The translations under genes and the position numbers were made by a program. The notes beneath the pieces were generated by a model. The model saw nothing but the letters and a program-made list of their open reading frames with translations. It ran no database searches and was not told where the DNA came from. DNA of 64,000 nt from JANNWF01 sp038205755. GTDB taxonomy: Bacteria > Pseudomonadota > Gammaproteobacteria > Xanthomonadales > Xanthomonadaceae. Below are positions 54,551-61,345 of this stretch, piece after piece. Every line of letters starts with the position of its first letter. The stretch's first letter is position 1. The stretch covers positions 1 through 64,000 of the forward strand of contig JBBRBN010000012.1 of the NCBI GenBank assembly GCA_038205755.1, read 5' to 3'.

Positions 54551-55255
54551 TTACAGCTTGACAATCTCGATCAGCTCGACCTCGAACCGCAGAGTCGCGT
54601 TGGGGCCGATCGGGCCCGGGGTGCCGCGATCTCCGTAAGCCAGCTCAGACGGGATCCAGAGCGTGTACTTGGCGCCGACCGGCATCAGCTGGAGCGCTTC
54701 GGTCCAGCCGGGGATGACGGCATTGAGGGCAAACTGCGCCGGCTCACCGCGATCCACCGAACTGTCGAACTTGGTGCCGTCGAGCAGCGTGCCCACGTAG
54801 TGGACCTTGACCGTATCGGTGGGTGCCGGCTTGGCGCCGCTGCCGGCGTTGACGACCTGGTACTGCAGTCCGGATGCGGTCGCCTGGACGCCACTGACCG
54901 ACTTGTTCTTGGCCAGGAAGGCTTCGCCGTCGCTCTTGTTCTTGGTCGCAGCAACCTGCATTTCGGCTTCGCGCTTGCCCTGCAGCTTCTGCGCGAAGCT
55001 CTGCTGCAGCGCCATTGCCTCTTCCTGACTGATTTTCGGCTCTTCGCCCTTGAGCGCCGCCTGCAGCGCCTGGATGACAACGGCCACGTCGATCTCGTCC
55101 TTGATCTGGGTCAGCGATCCGCCGATCTGCATGCCAACCATGTAGCTGATCTTGTCCTTCTCGGTCTTCAGCTCCTGGCCGAAGGCGACGCCGGAACCGG
55201 CGAGTACGCCTGCCGTGGCAACGGCAAGCAAGGTGTGGCGCAGGGAAAACTTCAT
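54551..55255 (-). CDS. FKBP-type peptidyl-prolyl cis-trans isomerase with FKBP_N dimerisation domain
   Basis: A 234-residue periplasmic or envelope protein. A signal peptide (LRHTLLAVATAGVLAGSGVAFG) is followed by a helical N-domain (DKISYMVGMQIGGSLTQIKDEI, the FKBP_N motif of FkpA/Mip). A long helix leads to the FKBP barrel: VHYVGTLLDGTKFDSSVDRGEPAQFALNAVIPGWTEALQLMPVGAKYTLWIPSELAYGDRG. Start: the ATG at 55255 with GGAG. It catalyses proline isomerisation in the periplasm and acts as a chaperone, probably as a dimer. Because FkpA and the Mip-like FklB group differ mainly outside this window of residues, I leave the symbol empty. Confidence 0.93.
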   Translation of the reverse strand: MKFSLRHTLLAVATAGVLAGSGVAFGQELKTEKDKISYMVGMQIGGSLTQIKDEIDVAVVIQALQAALKGEEPKISQEEAMALQQSFAQKLQGKREAEMQVAATKNKSDGEAFLAKNKSVSGVQATASGLQYQVVNAGSGAKPAPTDTVKVHYVGTLLDGTKFDSSVDRGEPAQFALNAVIPGWTEALQLMPVGAKYTLWIPSELAYGDRGTPGPIGPNATLRFEVELIEIVKL

Positions 55256-55398
55256 CAGACACTCCGTGGGAAGATTGAGCAATCGGTAAAGAAACCGCCC
55301 CGATCGCGAAGGGCCGCGTATTGTGGGGCCGAGCTTTGCCTCACGCAACGCGTGGCGGATGGACCGCGGTGACCACGCCGGGTTCCCGACAGTTCCAA

Positions 55399-55836
55399 TC
55401 AGCGATGGGGAAGGTTAAGCCAGACCAGCGCGTGGCAGGCCAGCACCACCAGCGTCAGTCCCACTCGCAATCGCGCAAACCAGGGCGGAGCGCTCAGGGT
55501 TTCAGCGCGCGTGTCGATGATTACCGCAATCACGAACCCGAGGGCCAGCGCCGGCACGGCCGTGTCGAGGGGCAGCATGAGCGTTGGCCAGGCCAGCAGG
55601 CTGGGCATCACCGCTCGCAGGTACTCGTGCGACGGCGCTCCCTGCGACATCGCCCGACCCCAGCGGATGCCGCCAAGAAACGACAGAATGATCGCCGAGT
55701 AGGCGACGAACGCGCCCGACGTCCACAGCGGCACCGCCGGCCACCAGCCAGCGGCGGCAAGTGCGATGAACGGGATGACCCCGAGCCAGCCGAGTGCCAC
55801 CGCCTGTTGTCCCGACCGTTCTTCACTTGCATTCAC
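55399..55836 (-). CDS. DUF3429-family membrane protein
   Basis: A 145-residue protein with four membrane spans: VALGWLGVIPFIALAAAGWWP, VPLWTSGAFVAYSAIILSFLGGIRWG, LLAWPTLMLPLDTAVPALALGF and LRVGLTLVVLACHALVW. The motif YSAIILSFLGGIRWG is the hallmark of DUF3429, a small inner-membrane family of unknown function widespread in proteobacteria. The ATG at 55836 (MNASEERSGQQAV). It is divergent from the NTF2-like gene, with 72 bp between starts. Confidence 0.88.
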   Translation of the reverse strand: MNASEERSGQQAVALGWLGVIPFIALAAAGWWPAVPLWTSGAFVAYSAIILSFLGGIRWGRAMSQGAPSHEYLRAVMPSLLAWPTLMLPLDTAVPALALGFVIAVIIDTRAETLSAPPWFARLRVGLTLVVLACHALVWLNLPHR

Positions 55837-55908
55837 TGTCTACAAACTCCCGTCGGGTCACCCTGCGGCGGACCGCCAACCCTGCAACTACCAATCAAAG
55901 GATGCCAA

Positions 55909-56409
55909 ATGGAATCGCTCGACGCACTTGCCGCGGCCCGAGCCGCCCACCCGCTCGCACCGGCGGCTGGCTCGACAGCCGAAACTGCGGCGCTGGAAAC
56001 GTTTTCCGCGTTCTTTTCCAGCTTCGCGCCGGATCGCATTGAACGTCTGCTGAGCAAGACCTACAGCGCCGACGTCTACTTCAACGATACGCTCAAGAGT
56101 ATTCGCGGAAGCGCAGCGCTGCAGCACTATCTGCAGGAAAGTGCTGCAGCGGTCGAGGACTGCCGCGTCACCATCGAAGACACGACCCGCACCCGCGAGG
56201 GCGACTATCTGGTGCGCTGGAAGATGATGATCCGCTTCAAGCGCTTCCGGCGCGGTGTGGATACGTGGACCGTTGGCATGAGTCATTTGCGCTTCGATGA
56301 GCAGGGCCGCGTCGCCTACCACCAGGATTACTGGAATGCCGCGGACGGCCTGTACGAGCACATTCCCGTGCTCGGATGGATGATCCGCGCGATCAAGCGG
56401 CGCCTGTGA
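55909..56409 (+). CDS. SnoaL/NTF2-like protein
   Basis: A 166-residue protein with an NTF2-like (SnoaL) fold: TFSAFFSSFAPDRIERLLSKTYSADVYFNDTLKSIRGSAALQHYLQE, then YLVRWKMMIRFKRFRRGVDTWTVGMSHLRFDEQGRVAYHQDYWNAADGLYEHIPVLGWMIRAIKRRL. The cone-shaped fold binds small hydrophobic ligands or acts as an isomerase/hydrolase. The substrate is unknown. Start: the ATG at 55909, with AAAGGA upstream. Conserved neighbours in related bacteria often include cyclopropane-fatty-acid or deazaflavin-like genes. None lie here. Confidence 0.8.
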   Translation: MESLDALAAARAAHPLAPAAGSTAETAALETFSAFFSSFAPDRIERLLSKTYSADVYFNDTLKSIRGSAALQHYLQESAAAVEDCRVTIEDTTRTREGDYLVRWKMMIRFKRFRRGVDTWTVGMSHLRFDEQGRVAYHQDYWNAADGLYEHIPVLGWMIRAIKRRL

Positions 56410-56440
56410 GGCTAACAAACGCGCAAACGTCTGCCGGTGC

Positions 56441-57013
56441 TCAGCCCGCGCCGGGCGCTGGCGCTGCCAGCAGCGTTTCAATCTGCTCCAGCATGGCGGC
56501 GTCGTCCGGCGCCGTTGCGCTGCCGAAGCTGGCCACCACCTTGCCACTCCGATCAATCAGATATTTGTGGAAGTTCCACCCGGGTGCCTGCCCGGTCGCC
56601 TCTGCAAGTCGCTGGTAAAGCGGCGTCGCCTCATCTCCCTTGACCACGACCTTCTCGAACATCGGGAACTGGACGCCGTAGGTCAGGGTGCAGAACTCGG
56701 CGATGTCCTTTTCGTTGCCGGGTTCCTGGCCCATGAAGTCATTGCTGGGAAATCCCAACACTGCAAACCCGCGTCCCTGCAGGCGTGAATGCAGCGCCTC
56801 AAGACCTTCGTACTGCGGGGTGAAACCGCACTTGCTGGCGGTATTGACCACCAGCAGCACCTGTCCGGCATAGGCTTCACAAAGCCGCTCGCGCTGTTCG
56901 CCGGCCAGCCGTCTGTACTCCACATCCAGAGCGCCGTCGCAGGCGGCCTGCGCAACCGGCGCAGCGAACAGCCCGAGGGCAAGGCAAAGGCCAGTCAGGC
57001 GGGCAAACGTCAT
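56441..57013 (-). CDS. Glutathione peroxidase family protein, exported
   Basis: A 190-residue thioredoxin-fold peroxidase. A signal peptide (LTGLCLALGLFAAPVAQA) precedes the enzyme. The peroxidatic C62 lies in NTASKCGFTPQYEGLE, and the second motif is GFPSNDFMGQEPG, then FPMFEKVVV and the GWNFHKYLID block with Trp-Asn. It reduces hydroperoxides using glutathione or thioredoxin; because it is exported, the electron donor is unclear. Cysteines at residues 25 and 45 of the precursor may form a disulfide. Start: the ATG at 57013. It faces the NTF2-like gene with 31 bases between the two stop codons. Confidence 0.88.
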   Translation of the reverse strand: MTFARLTGLCLALGLFAAPVAQAACDGALDVEYRRLAGEQRERLCEAYAGQVLLVVNTASKCGFTPQYEGLEALHSRLQGRGFAVLGFPSNDFMGQEPGNEKDIAEFCTLTYGVQFPMFEKVVVKGDEATPLYQRLAEATGQAPGWNFHKYLIDRSGKVVASFGSATAPDDAAMLEQIETLLAAPAPGAG

Positions 57014-57105
57014 GCGGTGTCTCCGGTCGCGAGGGGATTGACCACGCGCATCCTAAACGGACGCTGTATGGATGGAGTGAAGTGGGACCTTTGCGGAGCA
57101 AGCGC

Positions 57106-57145
57106 TTGACGCGTCGAAATCTAGTGTTATAGTTGACTACAACAC
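57106..57145 (+). promoter_or_regulatory. Promoter and overlapping operator of the GntR/ABC operon
   Basis: TTGACG at 57106-57111 and TATAGT at 57128-57133 have a 16-base spacer. The -10 lies inside a palindrome GTGTTATAG - TTGA - CTACAACAC (57124-57145) with one mismatch, as expected for autoregulation by the GntR-family repressor encoded downstream. Confidence 0.65.
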
Positions 57146-57177
57146 CGAATCAATAGCTCACCCGCACTGGAGGCTGC

Positions 57178-57543
57178 ATGTGGTATCCACTGAAGAATTC
57201 AGTCTACGCGCTCGCCATTGCCGCGATGGCGCTGATGGTCTTGCTGGCCGTTGGCAGTCCGGTGCCACCCGCCCAGCAGCAAGCGAATCTGAGCGGCGAG
57301 GAGCATTCCAGGGCAATGCTTGCTGTTGAACACGCGCTTCCACATCTGTTCATCGCGGATGTCGCTGACAGGGCGCGCGCCACGGCCGCGCTGCGACTCG
57401 CCGCCGCGGCTATCAGCGACGAGCTGAAGACCCAGCCAGGTGCGGGCTCGGGCAGTCGGCTCGCCAGCAGCCGCCGCCAAGCGGCCATGCCGTTTTTTTC
57501 GTTCGGTTCGCCGCCTGATCGCTCAAGGGATCCCAGTGCATGA
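57178..57543 (+). CDS. Small membrane-anchored leader protein of the GntR/ABC operon
   Basis: A 121-residue protein: MWYPLKNSVYALAIAAMALMVLLAVGSP, one N-terminal membrane span or uncleaved signal, then a helical region (LSGEEHSRAMLAVEHALPHLFIADVADRARATAALRLAAAAISDEL) and a basic, Ser/Pro-rich tail (SSRRQAAMPFFSF). I do not recognise a family. It has GGAGG upstream and overlaps the GntR gene by 4 bases (ATGA), so it is the first gene of the four-gene operon. It could be a substrate, sensor or accessory of the ABC transporter; this is inference from position. Confidence 0.65.
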   Translation: MWYPLKNSVYALAIAAMALMVLLAVGSPVPPAQQQANLSGEEHSRAMLAVEHALPHLFIADVADRARATAALRLAAAAISDELKTQPGAGSGSRLASSRRQAAMPFFSFGSPPDRSRDPSA

Positions 57544-57920
57544 GCATGACCTGGAATGACAACACTCCGATCTACTTGCAGCTCAAGGAAAAGGTCGTGA
57601 GCATGATTCTCGATGGTGTATTGAAGCCCGGCGACGCCCTGCCCTCGGTGCGGCAAGTCGCGGCCGACTTCCAACTCAATCCGATCACGGTATCGCGGGC
57701 ATATCAGGAGCTCGCCGATGGAACCCTGGTCGAAAAACGCAGGGGACTTGGCATGTATGTGACGGAAGGGGCGCCGGAAAAGCTGTTGGCCAGCGAGCGC
57801 GAGCGGTTTCTTACCGAAGAATGGCCCGCGGTCATCGAGCGCATCAAGCGCCTGGGACTGAGCGTTGACCGGCTGTTGCTGGCGATCAACGCGCCGGTGA
57901 GCACTGGAGCCCAGCAATGA
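57540..57920 (+). CDS. GntR-family regulator, YtrA subfamily
   Basis: A 126-residue DNA-binding protein: NTPIYLQLKEKVVSMILDGVLKPGDALPSVRQVAADFQLNPITVSRAYQELADGTLVEKRRGLGMYV. This is the GntR winged helix with the short C-terminal domain of the YtrA subfamily, which controls ABC transporter operons and often its own promoter. The palindrome at 57124-57145 is its probable operator. ATGA overlaps on both sides couple it to the small gene and the ATPase gene. In Bacillus, YtrA responds to cell-wall antibiotics; the inducer here is unknown. Confidence 0.9.
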   Translation: MSMTWNDNTPIYLQLKEKVVSMILDGVLKPGDALPSVRQVAADFQLNPITVSRAYQELADGTLVEKRRGLGMYVTEGAPEKLLASERERFLTEEWPAVIERIKRLGLSVDRLLLAINAPVSTGAQQ

Positions 57921-58774
57921 TCGCCGCCATTGAAGCGCGCGGCCTCAGCCGCAGCTACGGCGGCAAGCCGGCGCTGGACGGCGCCAACTTCAGCATCGCG
58001 CAAGGCCGCATCGTCGGTTTGATCGGTCCTAACGGTGCCGGCAAGACCACCGCGCTGAAGGCGATTCTCGGACTGTCCCCCTATTCCGGCGAGCTGAGCG
58101 TACTTGGGCTTGACCCGCGCACCCAGCGCGGTGAGCTGATGGAAGATGTCTGTTTCATCGCCGATGTCGCCGTGCTGCCGCGCTGGATCCGCGTTCGCGA
58201 AGTGGTCGACTTCGTGGCTGGCGTGCACCCCCGCTTTGATCGCAGAAAGTGCGAAGCCGTGCTTGCGCACACCAAGCTGGTGCCGGCGATGCGGGTCAAG
58301 GAAATGTCCAAGGGCATGATCGTGCAGCTGCATCTGGCCGTGATCATGGCCATCGACGCCAAGCTGCTGGTGCTCGACGAACCCACCCTGGGGCTGGACA
58401 TCATCTATCGCAAGCAGTTTTACCAGAGCCTCTTGAACGACTACTTCGACCAGCAGAAAACGATTCTGATCACCACCCACCAGGTGGAGGAAATCGAGCA
58501 TATCCTCACCGATCTGCTGTTCATCCGTGACGGCAAGATTTCACTGTCGACCAGCATGGACGACATGGCAGACCGCTTTGCGGAGGTAATGGTGGGGCCC
58601 GAGCAGGCCGCCGCCGCGAGAGCCCTGAAGCCCCTCGATGAGCGTCAGGTGTTCGGCAAGTCGGTGTTCCTGTTTGACGGCGTCAGCCGGGCCCAGCTGC
58701 GCGAGCTGGGCGAAGTCCGCACGCCCGGTGTCGCCGATCTGTTTGTCGCAACGATGAAAGGAGCCTACGCATGA
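57917..58774 (+). CDS. ABC transporter ATP-binding protein (YtrB-like)
   Basis: A 285-residue ATPase: Walker A GPNGAGKTT, Walker B LLVLDEPTLGLD and H-loop ITTHQ. The signature is unusual, reading EMSKGMIVQLHLAVIMA in place of LSGGQQQR. Degenerate signatures occur in YtrB-type ATPases paired with GntR regulators. It probably energises the permease encoded next. ATGA overlaps the GntR gene and the permease gene. The C-terminal extension after residue 200 (DGKISLSTSMDDM and so on) is typical of drug/lipid exporters. Confidence 0.9.
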   Translation: MIAAIEARGLSRSYGGKPALDGANFSIAQGRIVGLIGPNGAGKTTALKAILGLSPYSGELSVLGLDPRTQRGELMEDVCFIADVAVLPRWIRVREVVDFVAGVHPRFDRRKCEAVLAHTKLVPAMRVKEMSKGMIVQLHLAVIMAIDAKLLVLDEPTLGLDIIYRKQFYQSLLNDYFDQQKTILITTHQVEEIEHILTDLLFIRDGKISLSTSMDDMADRFAEVMVGPEQAAAARALKPLDERQVFGKSVFLFDGVSRAQLRELGEVRTPGVADLFVATMKGAYA

Positions 58775-59739
58775 ACCGCTTGACGTGGCTGGTCCGCCGC
58801 GAGTTCTGGGAGAACAAGGGCGGTATTCTGTGGGCGCCGGTGTGGACCGCGATCGTGTTTGCGGGGCTGACGGTCATGGCGGCGATCACGGCCGAGGTGT
58901 TCAAGGCCAAGTTCACCGGCGGCGTGCAAATTGGCGTTTCGATCCAGGACCTGACCTCCAAGCTGGACGCCGAGGAGCTGGCCAAGATCGGGCCAGCGAT
59001 CGATCTGGGGATGCTGGGCGTAGCCAGCGTGCTGAGCACGGTGCTGGGCTTCGTGCTGTTCTTCTACCTGCTGAGCGCACTGTATGACGACCGCCGCGAC
59101 CGCAGCGTGCTGTTCTGGAAGTCGTTGCCGCTGTCGGACCGCGACACCGTCCTGTCAAAAGTGCTGACGGCTGCGCTGCTGGCGCCGCTGATCACCGCCG
59201 CGGTCAGCGTGTTGCTGCAGATCACCTTGCTGTCGCTGATGAGCATCCACGTGATGTTCTACGGCGTGAACCCGATCACCGTCATCTGGGGTCCTGCTGA
59301 GCCATTGGCAATCTGGCTGCGGCTGATCGCATCGATTCCGCTGAACGCCCTGTGGGCCCTGCCCTGTATCGGCTGGCTGCTCCTGGTTTCCAGTTTCGCC
59401 CGCAGTAAGCCGTTTCTCTGGGCGGTGCTGTTACCGGTCGCGCTGGGTCTCATGGTCAGCTGGTTTGATGTGCTCTCGACCTTCAGCATTCCGGATGCGG
59501 CGTACTGGAAGCACGTAGTGCTGCGCGTTCTGGGCGGCGTGTTTCCGGGCAGCTATCAGTTCCAGTACGGCCCAACAGAATTCGCGCCAGGCATCAGCAT
59601 CATGGGCCTGAACGGCGTATCCAACTGGTCCGACATGGGCAAGGTGCTGATCAGCACACAGATGTGGCTCGGAGCCGTGGCCGGCCTGGTGATGATCTGC
59701 GGCGCGATCCGCATGCGCCGCTGGCGCGACGAGGCCTGA
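58771..59739 (+). CDS. ABC transporter permease of the YtrB/GntR operon
   Basis: A 322-residue polytopic protein with about six membrane spans, for example WAPVWTAIVFAGLTVMAAI near the N-terminus, ASVLSTVLGFVLFFYLLSALYDDR, LTAALLAPLITAAVSVLLQITLLSLM and MWLGAVAGLVMICGAIRM at the end. The N-terminal RREFWENKGGILWAPV resembles ABC-2-type permeases. It overlaps the ATPase by four bases. Substrate is unknown; YtrA-controlled systems in other bacteria often concern antibiotic resistance or lipid export. A strong hairpin at 59755-59784 ends the operon. Confidence 0.85.
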   Translation: MNRLTWLVRREFWENKGGILWAPVWTAIVFAGLTVMAAITAEVFKAKFTGGVQIGVSIQDLTSKLDAEELAKIGPAIDLGMLGVASVLSTVLGFVLFFYLLSALYDDRRDRSVLFWKSLPLSDRDTVLSKVLTAALLAPLITAAVSVLLQITLLSLMSIHVMFYGVNPITVIWGPAEPLAIWLRLIASIPLNALWALPCIGWLLLVSSFARSKPFLWAVLLPVALGLMVSWFDVLSTFSIPDAAYWKHVVLRVLGGVFPGSYQFQYGPTEFAPGISIMGLNGVSNWSDMGKVLISTQMWLGAVAGLVMICGAIRMRRWRDEA

Positions 59740-59754
59740 TCGGCAGTGCGCTGA

Positions 59755-59784
59755 CCCAATGGCCCGGCTTTCCGGGCCGTTGGG
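59755..59784 (+). terminator. Terminator after the GntR/ABC operon
   Basis: CCCAAT-GGCCCGG-CTTT-CCGGGCC-GTTGGG: a 13-bp stem with one wobble pair and a 4-base loop, 16 bases after the permease stop and facing the convergent DUF1697 gene. No T-run follows. Confidence 0.7.
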
Positions 59785-59800
59785 TGCTTGGACGTCGAGC

Positions 59801-60349
59801 TTAGCGGGCAGTCGACTTCAGCTTGTGGTTAAGCCGCACCAGCGTGGTTAACCCGCGCAGGGTTGCCGGTGCGCCCAGTGCCTTCTCGAAGCTTGAGTTG
59901 ACCAGCCGCGAGTCACTCAATTTGCCTTTGCAGAGCCAGCAGAAAGCGGTGCCGAAAATGGCCAGCTGGTCGTCCTTGCTCTGCAGCGCCAGCAGTCGTT
60001 TGGCGGCCACTGCCTCCGGTGCTGCCTTGAGAAATCCGACGTTCACCGCGCCGGCTGCCTTGCGCTCGGCATCGGAGAACGGCAGGTTTTCCAGGATTGA
60101 CGCCAGCTCGGCCTCCGAACGCAGGAACGTGGCGACGGCAAAGCCCAGCGCCGCCTCGAGCTTGGTTTCGATGCGCTGCTCAAGGGCAGTCGCGCTGGTC
60201 CGACGGGATGCAAACAGCATGTTGCCGCTGGCCAGAAAGCTGCTCACATCGGTGAATCCCAGCTCTTCGAACAGCAGCTGCAGCTGGTCCATCTTGACGT
60301 TGTGGCCGCCGACATTGATGGCACGCAAAAAAGCGATGTGGCGACTCAT
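59801..60349 (-). CDS. DUF1697 family protein
   Basis: A 182-residue protein: SRHIAFLRAINVGGHNVKMDQLQLLFEELGFTDVSSFLASGNMLF is the DUF1697 signature at the start, followed by a helical domain and LKSTAR at the end. The family has no assigned function, and Pfam groups it as a small alpha/beta fold. Start: the ATG at 60349 has GGAGG 6 bases upstream, while the Met at 60355 sits too close to it. It is convergent with the ABC operon. Confidence 0.88.
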   Translation of the reverse strand: MSRHIAFLRAINVGGHNVKMDQLQLLFEELGFTDVSSFLASGNMLFASRRTSATALEQRIETKLEAALGFAVATFLRSEAELASILENLPFSDAERKAAGAVNVGFLKAAPEAVAAKRLLALQSKDDQLAIFGTAFCWLCKGKLSDSRLVNSSFEKALGAPATLRGLTTLVRLNHKLKSTAR

Positions 60350-60552
60350 GAACATCCTCCAGACGGATTGAAAAGTGCGTCGCGCGTTGCTCCACTATGG
60401 CAGGGTCGCGGACCCATGGTAGCCAATCGGGTCGCGGGCCAGCGTCGCGCGGGCACTTTTCAACCTCTACAACGCTGCGCGGTGGCCAGCACCTCACCTC
60501 GCTACACTGAGGTATGCACGGGTGCCTCCGGTGAGGCTGAAAAGGTGATCGG

Positions 60553-61329
60553 ATGTGCAGAACGCTCAATGACGCCATTCCTGAACTCTGTCTGGCGCTG
60601 CCAGACGCCGAGCAGTTCCTGTCGCACGGCTCACCCAACTTTCGCCTGCGCGGCGGCAAAGCCTTCGCCATCTACACGCTCAATCCCCACGGGGACGGCC
60701 GCGTTGCCCTGTGGCTGAACGCACCGCCGGGTGCGCAGGAGAATTTCGTCCAGCAGGACCCCGACACGTACTTCGTGCCGGCCTACGTCGGGCCACGCGG
60801 CTGGCTTGGCGTACGACTTGATCGCGGACTTGCGTGGGTGGCCGTCGTCGAGCGGGTTGTTGAGGCCTACCGGCAGGTGGCGCCGCGGTCGGAATCGGTG
60901 TGTGCCTCGCGGCTCGCCGTGAAGGCAGCAGACCGTGAACTCACGGCGGCCGAGATTGACCCGCTCATGTCCGAGCATGCCCAGCAGGTGATCAGCAGGC
61001 TTCGGGCGTTGTGCCTGGCGCTACCCGAGACAACCGAAGACGAGCAGTTCGGAACACCGGTCTGGCGCGCCGGAAAGCGCGTGTTCGCGGGCGCACACGC
61101 TTACGGCGGACCGCTCCTCCTCACCTTCTGGGTCGGACGCGAGCGGCAATCGCTGATGACGGCGGATCCGCGCTATCGGATTCCCGCTTACATGGGCCAC
61201 AACGGCTGGATCGCGCTGGACGCCAGCGCATCCGTCGACTGGGACGAGATCAGCGCGCTTACCCGCGACAGCTACCGGAACTTCGCCCTGCGGCGCATGC
61301 TGCACGCGCTGGAAAGCGGCGCAGGCTGA
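60553..61329 (+). CDS. Tandem MmcQ/YjbR-like protein
   Basis: A 258-residue protein with two YjbR (DUF419) domains. First copy: AEQFLSHGSPNFRLRGGKAFAIYTLN, then LWLNAPPGAQENFVQQDPDTYFVPAYVGPRGWLGVRLD (residues about 20-105). Second copy: EDEQFGTPVWRAGKRVFAGAHAYGGPLLLTFWVGRERQSLMTADPRYRIPAYMGHNGWIALD (about 158-225). Ordinary YjbR proteins have one domain of about 115 residues, of uncertain role (DNA-binding-like fold). The duplication with moderate divergence is notable. A GTG or upstream ATG might extend it. ATG at 60553 was kept. It ends 16 bases before the convergent cyclase stop. Confidence 0.85.
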   Translation: MCRTLNDAIPELCLALPDAEQFLSHGSPNFRLRGGKAFAIYTLNPHGDGRVALWLNAPPGAQENFVQQDPDTYFVPAYVGPRGWLGVRLDRGLAWVAVVERVVEAYRQVAPRSESVCASRLAVKAADRELTAAEIDPLMSEHAQQVISRLRALCLALPETTEDEQFGTPVWRAGKRVFAGAHAYGGPLLLTFWVGRERQSLMTADPRYRIPAYMGHNGWIALDASASVDWDEISALTRDSYRNFALRRMLHALESGAG

Positions 61330-61345
61330 CGACTCGGTTCGTCGA

